Positions 6,072 to 15,036 of a DNA stretch of 64,000 nucleotides are shown here, piece after piece. Source of the DNA: Fulvivirgaceae bacterium JP3-4 (GTDB lineage Bacteria > Bacteroidota > Bacteroidia > Cytophagales > Cyclobacteriaceae); contig JARKND010000001.1 in NCBI GenBank assembly GCA_029309925.1, positions 2,604,001 through 2,668,000 of the forward strand, written 5' to 3'. The position numbers and the translations under genes were made by a program. Under the pieces are notes generated by a model. The model was given only the letters and a program-made list of their open reading frames with translations, had not been told where the DNA came from and did no database searches. Each line of letters starts with the position of its first letter. The stretch's first letter is position 1.

Positions 6072-8927
6072 CTACCTTACTCCTTTCAGCGAAGCCTGCA
6101 TCTTCGGATTTCCATTGATATCGAGTTCTACAATATCATATCCCAGACGTTGCAGACCCGGTTGAATAAGTGCCTTGTCGCCAACAAGAAGGATATACAT
6201 TTTGTCCGTTGTCAGCCACTTTGATGCGAGCTTGTTGATTTCGTCTTTCGGAATAGTGGCGATGATCTTGTTCTGCTGATCAACATAATCTGCCGGCAGG
6301 TTGTAGTCGAGAATGCGTTCGATAAAGCCAGCTTTCTGGAACGGTGTTTCGTAACGTAACGCATCGCGCTGACCAATAGCACTTCGCATGAACGTGATCT
6401 CTTCATCGGTGATACCCGTCTTCGCGTATGTTGAAATCTCTTTCATCACTTCAACGAGCGCGCTGTCCGTTGCATTGGCTTTGATCCCCGACCCAAAGAA
6501 AAATTCACCTGTATACTTATCACCGTACACGCTGCACCGCGCGCCATAGGTCCAGCCTTTGTCCTCGCGAAGATTGAGGTTTACACGGCTGTTGAATGCT
6601 CCACCGAGCGCGTAGTTCATCAATCCCATCTTGAAGAATTCGCCTGTTGCGTCATACTTCAAACCGGTGACGTATCCCACACGGAATTCAGTTTGTGCGG
6701 CCTTAGGCACGTCTACAAGATAAATCTTAGTTTTGTCGATGGACGGAGCCGGGGCAAGCTGAGGAAGCTTGATATCACGTGCCGGGAGTTTTTTGAGGAA
6801 CGCAAGCTTTGGAAGAATTTCGTCTTCCTTCACATCGCCAACGATCACCAGCTTGGCCCCTTTCGAAGTGATGGAAGTCTTATAGAGATTCTCAACATCT
6901 TTCACTGACAAATTCTTCACGGAAAATTCGGATCCAACGGAATTTATTCCCAGGATGTGACCTTGTCCGTACGACAACTCGCCAAGAATATCATCAGCAA
7001 CAACTGAAGGCTGTGACTTGCGCAGCTTGAATGATTCGAGTGTCTGCTTTTGGATTCTGTTGAATGCAGCGTCAGTGAATTTTGGATTGAGCAACTTTTC
7101 TTCAAACAAAGCGAGTGTTTTGTCCAGATTTTTCTTCAACGACTGAACGGTAAACGTAATACCATCCAGCCCGCTGCCAGCGCTAACGGTGCTGCCGAGT
7201 TTCTGGAGCTCGATTTGCATCTGCTCAGCAGAGTAGTTCTTTGTATCCTCATTCAGCATCGCGCCAAGCATTCTCGACAAACCTGCCTTTGAGGTATCCG
7301 ATGCCTGAAGGAGATGACCACCTGGCATCGTGAAAGAAATCGTTACAAGTGGAAGCTCCGTTGTTTCCGTCCCAATCGCTTTTATTCCGTTGTCAAGGTC
7401 GCGCTTCCAGAACGCTGGAACTTTAACGTTCGGATTTGCTCCGTTTCCGGGAATCTTGCTACGATCAAAATTGTCTTTTGCTTTTGCATATTTCAGACCT
7501 TCATAACCATAGTCTGGCGCCTTGTACTTTGACGCGTCAATTTTGTAGTTGTCGGCTGCAACAATATTTGTCTCCTGACCTTTAGGAACAACGCTTACGA
7601 TCACCGCAGGCTTGTCTTTGATGTATTGATTGTAAACGCGCATCACATCTTCTTTCGTCACGCGGTTGTGCATTTCGATCAGCTTGCTGATCATGTTGGG
7701 ATTACCGGTCAGTGTCTGGAACTGCGCGAGCTGGAACACTTTGCCTGAAACACTTTGCAAACCGTTGATGGTCTGTGATTCAAAACTACCCTTGAATTTC
7801 TCAACATCTTCTTCGGTGACACCCCGAACCTCGAAGGAATCGAGTGCCGCATCGATTTCTTTTTTGAGATCTGTGAGTGTTACGCCTGGCGAAGGCGTTG
7901 CACGAAAGCTGAATTCGCCAGCGAGCTCCGCAAGGCTGCTGAATGCCAAAGCACTTACTGCCTTCTGTTTTTTCTCGATGTGTTTATAAAACAATGAAGC
8001 CTTTCCCTGGCCAATTACCTGAGCCAGACAGGATAGCGCTGCCATGTCAGGATGGTAGATTGGTACCGTAGGATAAGTCACCGACAGCTGAGGTAATCTT
8101 GCATAGTTGTCGTTGAGTGTTACATAACGATTGCCTGAAAGGACGGGTGCAGGAAGGCTCATGTTCCTGACTTCAGGACCACGAGGGATGCTGCCAAAAT
8201 ATTTTTGTACGAGGGTGAGGACATCGGCTGGTTTTACATCACCGCCTACGGTCACTGTTGCATTGTTGGGACCATACCAGCGCAGGAAGAAGTTTTTAAG
8301 GTCATTGACATCTACGCGATTCAGATCTTCAATGTATCCGATCGTAAGCCACGAGTAAGGATGTCCGTATGGATACAGGTTCTTGGCGATCACCTCCCCT
8401 ACGAGTCCGTATGGCCTGTTGTCATAATTCTGACCGCGTTCGTTCTTCACAGTTTCGCGCTGGATCTCAAATTTCCGCTGCGTCACAGCATCGAGCAGAA
8501 AGCCCATGCGGTCTGCCTCCAGCCACAACATTTTTTCGAGCTGATTGCTTGGAACGGTCTCGTAGTAATTCGTTCTGTCGCGGTTTGTCGATCCGTTAAG
8601 TGATCCGCCCGACTCTGTCACCAGCTTGAAATGCTGTTCATCCGCTACATGGTCACTTCCCTGAAACATCATGTGTTCAAAGAAGTGTGCAAAACCGGAT
8701 TTGCCGATCTCTTCGCGGGCAGAACCCACGTGATACGTTACATCAACCTGAACAATCGGATCACTGTGATCTTCGTGGATAATGACGGTAAGGCCGTTCG
8801 GCATCACGTATTTCTCATACGGAATGACAACCGAACCTGGCTTTTGTTCAACTTTTTCAACCAGTTTCGCCTGCCCGAAGCCTGCGAGGGGTAGCAAGGC
8901 AAGCAGGACAATCAATAATTTCTTCAT
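6072..8927 (-). CDS. M16-family zinc metallopeptidase (two-domain, secreted)
   Basis: Secreted or periplasmic insulinase/pitrilysin-family peptidase of 951 residues. Signal peptide at 1-19 (LLPLAGFGQA). The inverted zinc motif HFFEH is at residues 81-85 (H81, E84, H85), and the third ligand is probably E163 in VKNERGQ, matching the family spacing. Two M16 halves are present: the active N-terminal half with its inactive partner (about 40-470) and a second pair from about 500 to 930 that contains no HxxEH. The RFDxxGY-type region typical of the second half is seen as LREDKGWTYGARCSV. Family members degrade peptides of moderate length. The gene appears monocistronic. Confidence 0.93.
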   Translation of the reverse strand: MKKLLIVLLALLPLAGFGQAKLVEKVEQKPGSVVIPYEKYVMPNGLTVIIHEDHSDPIVQVDVTYHVGSAREEIGKSGFAHFFEHMMFQGSDHVADEQHFKLVTESGGSLNGSTNRDRTNYYETVPSNQLEKMLWLEADRMGFLLDAVTQRKFEIQRETVKNERGQNYDNRPYGLVGEVIAKNLYPYGHPYSWLTIGYIEDLNRVDVNDLKNFFLRWYGPNNATVTVGGDVKPADVLTLVQKYFGSIPRGPEVRNMSLPAPVLSGNRYVTLNDNYARLPQLSVTYPTVPIYHPDMAALSCLAQVIGQGKASLFYKHIEKKQKAVSALAFSSLAELAGEFSFRATPSPGVTLTDLKKEIDAALDSFEVRGVTEEDVEKFKGSFESQTINGLQSVSGKVFQLAQFQTLTGNPNMISKLIEMHNRVTKEDVMRVYNQYIKDKPAVIVSVVPKGQETNIVAADNYKIDASKYKAPDYGYEGLKYAKAKDNFDRSKIPGNGANPNVKVPAFWKRDLDNGIKAIGTETTELPLVTISFTMPGGHLLQASDTSKAGLSRMLGAMLNEDTKNYSAEQMQIELQKLGSTVSAGSGLDGITFTVQSLKKNLDKTLALFEEKLLNPKFTDAAFNRIQKQTLESFKLRKSQPSVVADDILGELSYGQGHILGINSVGSEFSVKNLSVKDVENLYKTSITSKGAKLVIVGDVKEDEILPKLAFLKKLPARDIKLPQLAPAPSIDKTKIYLVDVPKAAQTEFRVGYVTGLKYDATGEFFKMGLMNYALGGAFNSRVNLNLREDKGWTYGARCSVYGDKYTGEFFFGSGIKANATDSALVEVMKEISTYAKTGITDEEITFMRSAIGQRDALRYETPFQKAGFIERILDYNLPADYVDQQNKIIATIPKDEINKLASKWLTTDKMYILLVGDKALIQPGLQRLGYDIVELDINGNPKMQASLKGVR

Positions 8928-9082
8928 AGGTTTTTTGGTAGTTTTTCTGACAGGTAATAAAAGAAAAAAAGGTCAGAAGAACCAGCTGATTTATATACGG
9001 ACGGACACTTTGCGAGACAGTCGCAAGTTTCGGGTTGCAGGCTGCACATCAGCTAAGCGCAGCGGTCACGCAATGGATCAGA

Positions 9083-9922
9083 TTAGTTGGTCAGTCCCAG
9101 CTCGCGGAACGTATTGCCTTGTTTAACGTCTCCGGTTTCGAATCCCTTTTTAAACCAGTACATGCGTTGTTCGGATGTGCCATGCGTAAACGCATCGGGA
9201 ACCACACGACCCTGAGATTGTTTTTGCAGACGATCGTCACCAATGGCGTTGGCGGCATTAAGCGCCTCTTCAATATCGCCTGGATCGAGAATATCTTCCA
9301 TTTCCTGCGCATGATGTGCCCACACGCCTGCATAGAAATCAGCCTGTAACTCGAGCGCTACTGAAAGTTTGTTTCCATCTGCCTCACTTAGTTGCTGACG
9401 GGCGCGATGAACTTTGTCTGATGTGCCAAGTAAGTTTTGGACGTGATGGCCAACTTCGTGAGCAATCACATACGCCATGGCGAAGTCGCCTGATGCTCCA
9501 AACTGGTTACTGAGCTGATCGTAAAAACTCAGGTCGATGTAAACAGAATTATCGAGTGGACAATAGAACGGTCCGGTTGCTGCGCTTGCGAAACCGCACC
9601 CCGACTGATCGGATCCTGAGAACAACACGAGCTGAGGTTCCTGGTACTGTGTGCCGAACTCCTGCGGAAATATATCATTCCATACATTTTCCGTGTAGCG
9701 AAGCACAACACTTACAAACTGCGCGTTCTTATCATCAGCTTCGCTTGGCTGATAGGAGTTCGAACCGGAACCGACATTGATATTCTCGAGCGGGTTGTTA
9801 CCGAACAATAAACTCAAGATGAGGATAATGATTCCACCAACGCCACCACCGATCGCCATCTTACCACCCATTCCCCTTCTGTCAGAAACATTGCCGCTTC
9901 CCGGTCTGCCTATCCACTTCAT
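9083..9922 (-). CDS. YpfJ/KPN_02809-family neutral zinc metallopeptidase
   Basis: Membrane-anchored predicted metallopeptidase of 279 residues (zinc_peptidase, PF04228 type). The cytoplasmic N-terminus begins MKWIGRPGSGNVSDRRG, which is the family's usual opening. One membrane segment is at about 24-40, and the zinc motif HEVGH is at 155-159. Typical blocks are CGFASAATGPFYCPLDNSVY and LELQADFYAGVWAHHAQ, the latter carrying the downstream Glu ligand. The end block (RVVPDAFTHGTSEQRMYWF) is also characteristic. The biological substrate is unknown. It stands alone on its strand with the M16 peptidase downstream across a 155-base gap. Confidence 0.93.
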   Translation of the reverse strand: MKWIGRPGSGNVSDRRGMGGKMAIGGGVGGIIILILSLLFGNNPLENINVGSGSNSYQPSEADDKNAQFVSVVLRYTENVWNDIFPQEFGTQYQEPQLVLFSGSDQSGCGFASAATGPFYCPLDNSVYIDLSFYDQLSNQFGASGDFAMAYVIAHEVGHHVQNLLGTSDKVHRARQQLSEADGNKLSVALELQADFYAGVWAHHAQEMEDILDPGDIEEALNAANAIGDDRLQKQSQGRVVPDAFTHGTSEQRMYWFKKGFETGDVKQGNTFRELGLTN

Positions 9923-9972
9923 ATGATCTGTTTAAGTATATTGGAAAAAAAGGATGTGCCAGTACAGGCCAA

Positions 9973-10007
9973 TTTAAGATTTAAAGTTTAAGATTTAAGA
10001 TTTGAAG
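9973..10007 (+). repeat. five 7-bp repeats directly before a start codon
   Basis: Five consecutive units of the TTTAAGA/TTTAAAG type, period 7, ending immediately before the ATG at 10008. The repeat therefore makes up the 5' leader of the hydrolase gene. A change in unit number would alter leader spacing but not the reading frame. Confidence 0.7.
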
Positions 10008-10949
10008 ATGCTAGCAACAAGATTCACCGTTGGTAAATTGTGTCTGGTACTAATAATTATCGTGACAACTGGCTGCAGTAGCGAAAAACGACATACGCGG
10101 CAGGGGTTTGTTGAGGTGGAAGGTGGAAAGATTTGGTATGAAATCGTTGGTGCGGAACAAAAAGGAATACCGCTGGTGCTGTTGCACGGAGGTCCTGGGT
10201 TCACGAGCGACTATCTGCGGCCTCTCGCTGCACTGGCTGATGAACGGCCTGTCATTTTTTACGATCAACTGGGAGCAGGCAGATCCGATCGGCTCCAGGA
10301 TACTTCACTCTGGAATATCAAACGATTTGTTCGGGAACTCACGCAGCTTCGAAAGGCACTCAAACTGGACACGATTCATTTGTACGGCCATTCATGGGGA
10401 ACAATGCTTGCCACAGAATATCTCACCGAAAATCCTCCTGGCATTCGCTCCTTAATTTTTGCCGGCCCCTGCATCAGCGCCCAGCGATGGATTGCGGATG
10501 CGAACATGCTGCGCAAACAGTTGCCACAGCATGTGCAAGACACGTTGCTGTTTCACGAAACGCGCGGCACTACGTCATCAGCCGGCTACATCAGAGCAAC
10601 AGACGAATTCTATAAACGCCACCTGTGCCGGATTCCTTTCACGCCTGACGTGCAGAAGTCGTTTGATGATCAGAGTCTGAGCGTCTACAATACCATGTGG
10701 GGCACCAATGAATTTACGGCATCGGGTAATCTCAAAGATTTCGATCGCACGGATGTTCTCAGTCGGATTACCGTACCAACCCTCTTCACCTGCGGAGAAT
10801 TTGATGAAGCCACACCTGCTACAACGAAATGGTATGCAGATCAGGTGAGAAACTCGAAAATGGTTGTGATCGAAGATGCTTCCCACCAGACTATGAATGA
10901 GAAGCCGGAGGAGTATGTGAAGGTGGTGAGGGAGTTTTTGAGGGATTGA
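10008..10949 (+). CDS. proline-iminopeptidase-like alpha/beta-hydrolase lipoprotein
   Basis: Predicted lipoprotein hydrolase of 313 residues. The signal sequence ends in a lipobox with Cys23 (VTTGCSS). The alpha/beta-hydrolase core has the proline-iminopeptidase oxyanion motif GGPG (61-64), the nucleophile elbow GHSWG with S129, and likely partners D266 (CGEFDEATP) and H293 (ASHQTMNE). This points to removal of N-terminal proline or a similar small amide or ester, outside the cytoplasm. An upstream TTG at 10002 is also in frame, but ATG at 10008 gives a clean lipoprotein signal. The gene converges on the SDR gene at 11081 with a 7-bp tandem repeat between them. Confidence 0.88.
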   Translation: MLATRFTVGKLCLVLIIIVTTGCSSEKRHTRQGFVEVEGGKIWYEIVGAEQKGIPLVLLHGGPGFTSDYLRPLAALADERPVIFYDQLGAGRSDRLQDTSLWNIKRFVRELTQLRKALKLDTIHLYGHSWGTMLATEYLTENPPGIRSLIFAGPCISAQRWIADANMLRKQLPQHVQDTLLFHETRGTTSSAGYIRATDEFYKRHLCRIPFTPDVQKSFDDQSLSVYNTMWGTNEFTASGNLKDFDRTDVLSRITVPTLFTCGEFDEATPATTKWYADQVRNSKMVVIEDASHQTMNEKPEEYVKVVREFLRD

Positions 10950-10954
10950 CTGGA

Positions 10955-11017
10955 GGGTAATGGGTGATGGATAATGGTAGATGGGTAATGGGTGATGGGT
11001 AATGGGTGATGGGCAAT
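10955..11017. repeat. nine-unit 7-bp tandem repeat between convergent genes
   Basis: Nine uninterrupted units of GGGTAAT/GGGTGAT type (63 bases). It starts six bases after the hydrolase stop codon and lies in the 131-base gap before the convergent SDR gene. A short hairpin TTAGCC-AGA-GGCTAA follows at 11027-11041. Confidence 0.85.
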
Positions 11018-11080
11018 GTAAAGCCATTAGCCAGAGGCTAACAGCCAAAAGCTCTGCAATCAAGACACTAGCTTAAAATC

Positions 11081-11800
11081 CTACCCTTTTCCGGGAATGC
11101 TTGGGCGCACTTCAATCTTGCTTGGCAACGTGCGCGGATTGAGTTTTAACAGATCGATCACCAGCTGACCGATGTCTTCCGGCTGGATTTTCCAGGCATC
11201 AGCTTCGGACGGTGAGGCGTTGTTGAAGTTGGTTGCAACTGAACCCGGCATGATCGTACTGACTTTGATGCCATGATTTCTGAGGTCCATCATAATCGCC
11301 TGCGTAAATCCGACAAGCCCGAACTTACTTGCATTGTAGGCAGATCCGCCTGCGAAAAAGTTTGTTCCTGCAAGACTCGCCATCGTCACAATGTATCCCT
11401 TTGATTTTTTAAGTGGTTCAAGACACGCTTTAACACTGTGAAAAACTCCCGTCAAATTAGTATCGATTGTCTCGTTCCAGTCTTCTGTTGTCAGTGTTTC
11501 GATCGAGCCGAAATATCCAAGTCCAGCGTTCGCGATCAGCACGTCAAGCCCGCCCCATTTAGCAACAATTTGTTCAACTGCTTTCTGCTGCGACTTCCCA
11601 TCGCGCACATCGGCAGCAAGCGCAAGGATCTCTCCTTTTCCCGATTTTTTTAGTTTTTCCGCGGCAGCATCAGCGGATTTTTGTGAGCGTGCTGTGATGG
11701 CAACATGCATGCCTTCCGCAAGCATCGATTGTGCGACACCGAAACCAATACCTTTGCTGCCACCGGTGATCAGGGCAATTTTATTCTGTAAAGTGCTCAT
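11081..11800 (-). CDS. short-chain dehydrogenase/reductase
   Basis: Cytoplasmic NAD(P)-dependent oxidoreductase of 239 residues with the classical SDR layout. The cofactor motif TGGSKGIG is at 12-19, NAG at 91-93, and the catalytic residues are S142, Y155 and K159 (YNASK). An Arg at 38 after beta-2 (TARSQ) suggests NADP preference. The substrate cannot be told from the sequence; the closest general class is the FabG-like 3-ketoacyl or polyol reductases. It appears monocistronic, with a -7-like promoter box about 55 bases upstream. Confidence 0.9.
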   Translation of the reverse strand: MSTLQNKIALITGGSKGIGFGVAQSMLAEGMHVAITARSQKSADAAAEKLKKSGKGEILALAADVRDGKSQQKAVEQIVAKWGGLDVLIANAGLGYFGSIETLTTEDWNETIDTNLTGVFHSVKACLEPLKKSKGYIVTMASLAGTNFFAGGSAYNASKFGLVGFTQAIMMDLRNHGIKVSTIMPGSVATNFNNASPSEADAWKIQPEDIGQLVIDLLKLNPRTLPSKIEVRPSIPGKG

Positions 11801-11855
11801 ACATCCTGGGGGTTAGATTCGTAAATTGAACAAAGAAGAACGCAGTAGATTCGCA

Positions 11856-11863
11856 CAAATATA
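11856..11863 (-). promoter_or_regulatory. candidate -7 promoter box for the SDR gene
   Basis: On the minus strand the bases read TATATTTG, matching TAnnTTTG, 55 bases before the SDR start at 11800. No clear -33 element was found. Confidence 0.35.
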
Positions 11864-11920
11864 TTGTATACTTATTAACTTACGCGTTCTTAACAATCAT
11901 TATTCATCCCTGATCTTTCT

Positions 11921-13141
11921 ATGAAACCCTGCTCCCTAGCGCTCTTGCTCGTTGTCACCATTGCGTGCGAATCTCCCGCACAGGATTTTGACACCAAACA
12001 GATCGAAAAACACATCAAGATACTCGCTGATGATAAACTCGAAGGCCGCGGTACGGGCTCTCAGGGTGAAAAAGCAGCCGCTGAATATATTATCGGGGTT
12101 TTTAAGAAACTAAAGCTTCAACCGAAGGGCGACAACAACACATTTCTTCAACAATTCTCTTTTCGCAAAGGTGTTCATGGTGAGGGCGAGGTGGGCACAG
12201 CCAATAATATTGTCGGATTTCTCGACAACGGTGCTTCCACTACGATCATTATAGGCGCTCACTACGATCACCTGGGAACAGATGGCCAGGGAAGCTCGCT
12301 GGACGCAAATCCAAAAGACAAGATTCACAATGGTGCAGATGATAATGCTTCCGGGGTTGCGGGTGTGCTCGAACTTGCGCGGTTTTTCAGTAACAACAAG
12401 AAGAAAGAAAACAATAACTATCTGTTCCTTTGTTTTTCCGGTGAAGAGCTCGGACTGGTGGGATCCAAATATTTTGCAGACCACTCACCTGTCCCAATGA
12501 CATCGGTCAACTATATGATCAACATGGACATGATTGGCAGACTCGATCCGCAATCGAAGACTGTCATGGTGCACGGAACAGGAACAAGTCCCGTGTGGGA
12601 ACCGATCCTGAAAAAACTTGAGAATGAAAATCTCAAAATAAAGACCGATTCATCCGGAACAGGACCGTCTGATCACACTTCCTTCTATCTAAAAGACGTT
12701 CCCGTATTGCACTTCTTCACAGGCTCACACAGCGACTACCACAAGCCATCGGATGACTATGAAAAAATCAATCTTGCCGGAGAAGCTGAGGTACTCAGGT
12801 TAATTGCAACCTTGTCAATGGGACTTGACAATGCACAAAAGCTTGCGTTCCTCAAAACAAAAAGCAAATCGATGGCAGGCAGATCGACCAAAGTGACAAT
12901 GGGTATCATGCCGAGCTATGCGTCTGATGTTGAAGGATTAAAAGTAGATGGTGTTTCGGAAGGAAAGCCTGCGCAGAAAGCGGGAGTTCAGACCGGAGAT
13001 GTAATCATCCTAATCGGAGATTATCCCATTAAGGACATCCAAAATTACATGGACGCGCTGGGCAAGTTTGAAAAAGGTCAGACTGTTCCCTTGAAAGTGA
13101 AGCGCGGAAATGAGACTGTTGAATTGTCGCTGACGTTTTAG
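11921..13141 (+). CDS. M28-family zinc aminopeptidase with C-terminal PDZ domain
   Basis: Secreted di-zinc aminopeptidase of 406 residues. The signal peptide is at 1-20, with a possible lipobox at Cys16 (TIAC) that is not a perfect match. All M28 ligands are visible: H114 (GAHYDH), bridging D140 (NGADDNASG), catalytic E175 and ligand E176 (SGEELGL), D203 (NMDMIG) and H274 (SDYHKPSDD). The last ~85 residues form a PDZ domain (VDGVSEGKPAQKAGVQTGD), which in this subgroup probably positions peptide substrates. Its stop codon overlaps that of the convergent histidine-kinase gene. Confidence 0.93.
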   Translation: MKPCSLALLLVVTIACESPAQDFDTKQIEKHIKILADDKLEGRGTGSQGEKAAAEYIIGVFKKLKLQPKGDNNTFLQQFSFRKGVHGEGEVGTANNIVGFLDNGASTTIIIGAHYDHLGTDGQGSSLDANPKDKIHNGADDNASGVAGVLELARFFSNNKKKENNNYLFLCFSGEELGLVGSKYFADHSPVPMTSVNYMINMDMIGRLDPQSKTVMVHGTGTSPVWEPILKKLENENLKIKTDSSGTGPSDHTSFYLKDVPVLHFFTGSHSDYHKPSDDYEKINLAGEAEVLRLIATLSMGLDNAQKLAFLKTKSKSMAGRSTKVTMGIMPSYASDVEGLKVDGVSEGKPAQKAGVQTGDVIILIGDYPIKDIQNYMDALGKFEKGQTVPLKVKRGNETVELSLTF

Positions 13142-14502
13142 TTTTTACGCGCGATCTGGATCAGGCCGATATCGATGGTCACTTTTGTACCGCTGTTCGG
13201 TTCACTGATAATGTTCATCAGGCCTCCGATCGTTTTCATCCGGTTCTGCATGTGCGCAATCCCCTGGCCGCGTGTTTCAAGCGTGCGGTCAAATCCCAGC
13301 CCATCATCAGTGATGGTGATGTGAAGTCTGTCATTCACGATGGTGATGGCGATGGCAACATTCATGGCCTTCGAGTGCTTGGAGATATTCGTCAGCACTT
13401 CTTTCACAACCATGATGATGTTATGGAAGCTCACACGCTGGATAAAGAGCTCGTGTACCTTGTCGGGATAAGTTCCCACGACATCGATCGGTGAATCCTC
13501 GAAATACTGCGAACTATAATCACGAATGCGCGTGATCAGATTTTCCAGGGTACTGTTATCAATATTCAGCTGCCATACCAGATCCTTCATTCCCGCAAGG
13601 AGCGAATTCGAAATTTCCATGATGGAAAATACGCTCTTCCTGTTCTCCGGTGCGCCTGGTTTGTCGACCAGCGTTTGTGTCAGCGCGTTAATCTTCGAAA
13701 GCTCGGAATCCAGGTCATCATGAATGTCTTTAGAGATCTGCATGCGTTCCCGTTTTTCGAGCTGACGCGCAGAGCGCTCTGCGATGAGGTGCCTTTTGAA
13801 TTTTGAGCGGCCGATCAGTACACCTATCAGAAGGATGAAAAGCACACCCAGCGCAATACTTTGAATCAGAATAAGCTGCTTGTTGCGCTCGTAATTTTCA
13901 CGTGAGCTGGAATTGAGCACAGTGAGTTGCTGTCGCTGCTCTTCGATTTTTGAATCTTTGGCAGATGTTTCCAGCTCATACTTTGCGAGGAGTTCATTGT
14001 ACTTGCGCGTTTGTGTTTCTTCGTTAATGCTGTCGCGTATTGCACGGGCGAGGTTGCGGTAGCGATAGGCAATCTCATAGTCCTTTTTCTTTTCGCTGCA
14101 AGTGACCAGATCTTCGTAGACATCGGCCACCACAAGCGGCTGCCCGAGGCTTTTGTAGATCCGTGCAGCCTCGCGGTAATACGGAAGTGATGCGTTCTCT
14201 TCTCCGGATCGGCATTCGAGCTGGGCAATCTGAAGATAGAGCGTAGCGAGTCTTTGCAGATCACCCGCTTTACGAACAAAAGGCAGTGCACGCTTTCCAA
14301 CGATGATAGCGCGATTATAGCTGCGATTTCGGTACTTCTCGAACAAGCCGATGAGAATACGATGCTTTACTGAATCGGCCTGACCAACGAGCGCTTTATT
14401 AACACTATCAGCAAATTTCTTTTGCGCAGGGGTCAGCTTTTTCTGAGCTAAACCATCGATTGCAAAAAATACAAATACTACAGCAATGAGAAATCGATAC
14501 AT
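13138..14502 (-). CDS. TPR sensor histidine kinase (HisKA_3 type)
   Basis: Membrane sensor kinase of about 454 residues. From the ATG at 14502 it has a signal peptide (MYRFLIAVVFVFFAIDG), periplasmic TPR-like helices (about 45-170), a coiled coil (about 165-205), one membrane helix (about 209-231), the HisKA_3 phospho-acceptor H261 (ISKDIHDDLDSELSK), and a HATPase_c domain with N-box NISKHS, G1 DDGLGF and G2 GQGIAHM. Kinases of this class normally phosphorylate a NarL/LuxR-type regulator. None is adjacent, so it is an orphan in this window. An in-frame ATG at 14535 would add a charged extension before the signal peptide. Confidence 0.88.
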   Translation of the reverse strand: MYRFLIAVVFVFFAIDGLAQKKLTPAQKKFADSVNKALVGQADSVKHRILIGLFEKYRNRSYNRAIIVGKRALPFVRKAGDLQRLATLYLQIAQLECRSGEENASLPYYREAARIYKSLGQPLVVADVYEDLVTCSEKKKDYEIAYRYRNLARAIRDSINEETQTRKYNELLAKYELETSAKDSKIEEQRQQLTVLNSSSRENYERNKQLILIQSIALGVLFILLIGVLIGRSKFKRHLIAERSARQLEKRERMQISKDIHDDLDSELSKINALTQTLVDKPGAPENRKSVFSIMEISNSLLAGMKDLVWQLNIDNSTLENLITRIRDYSSQYFEDSPIDVVGTYPDKVHELFIQRVSFHNIIMVVKEVLTNISKHSKAMNVAIAITIVNDRLHITITDDGLGFDRTLETRGQGIAHMQNRMKTIGGLMNIISEPNSGTKVTIDIGLIQIARKN

Positions 14503-14640
14503 GTAAGAATAACGTGCTTTTTTTAAGCGCTGCAAAATACGCTTTTTATATATGTTAAACTTGCGATTTGGAAAAAGTTGAGGAGTGTGATAATCGCTTC
14601 GGCATCAGTGCTTAACCCTGCGTGGGCTGTGCACTGAAAA

Positions 14641-14672
14641 AACAAAAGGGCCTGTTGCATTCTCAACAGACC
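14641..14672 (-). terminator. intrinsic terminator after the 74-residue gene
   Basis: On the minus strand GGTCTGTTG pairs with CAACAGGCC (14649-14657 with 14664-14672, one G-U), then CTTTTGTTTTTT. It lies 24 bases after the small gene's stop, which supports that gene being real. Confidence 0.75.
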
Positions 14673-14696
14673 ATTTTTCCAGATCCGGGTAAATAT

Positions 14697-14921
14697 TTAA
14701 AAGTTGAAATTCTGGCGATGAACAAGTTGTCTGAAATCGTACACTTCGCGTTGAATCTGATCCAGCAAGTGCGCATAAAACCCTTCAGCATCGTCCCGTT
14801 CAACAGTGAACCCGATGCTCTGCGGCCCGATGTTATCGATTACTATGTCGTTTGAACGTCTTAAGATCCGGAGGATATCTTCCTGCTCTCCTTCCTGGTA
14901 ATGCACTCTGAAATTTTCCAT
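14697..14921 (-). CDS. small hypothetical protein
   Basis: Uncharacterised protein of 74 residues (MENFRVHYQEGEQEDILRIL and onward). I recognise no family. It is acidic and soluble, with no signal peptide and no Cys. The predicted form is a short alpha/beta protein with two beta strands in the middle (DIVIDNIGPQSIGFTVE) and a C-terminal helix (YAHLLDQIQREVYDFRQLV). A good terminator follows, and its direction agrees with the neighbours. The frame extends three codons upstream to an ATG at 14930. Confidence rests on the terminator and on the protein-like composition. Confidence 0.55.
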   Translation of the reverse strand: MENFRVHYQEGEQEDILRILRRSNDIVIDNIGPQSIGFTVERDDAEGFYAHLLDQIQREVYDFRQLVHRQNFNF

Positions 14922-14976
14922 AAGTATCATTCCGTTTCAGCGTTAGAACACAAAGTTTGTTCCGCGAAAGCGGCCG

Positions 14977-15006
14977 ATAAAAAAGGCCCGGCAATACAGC
15001 CCGGCC
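14977..15006 (-). terminator. intrinsic terminator after the stress-type SDR gene
   Basis: Stem GGCCCGGC (14985-14992) with GCCCGGCC (14999-15006), one C-C mismatch, six-base loop; on the minus strand it is followed by TTTTTT. It starts about 30 bases after the SDR stop codon. Confidence 0.8.
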
Positions 15007-15036
15007 TCTTCTACGCCAGCCAAAAAATTCTACATT

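Noticed and set aside
10002-10007. TTG start for the alpha/beta-hydrolase
   Set aside because: The ATG two codons later gives the same lipoprotein signal, and the TTG belongs to the tandem repeat.
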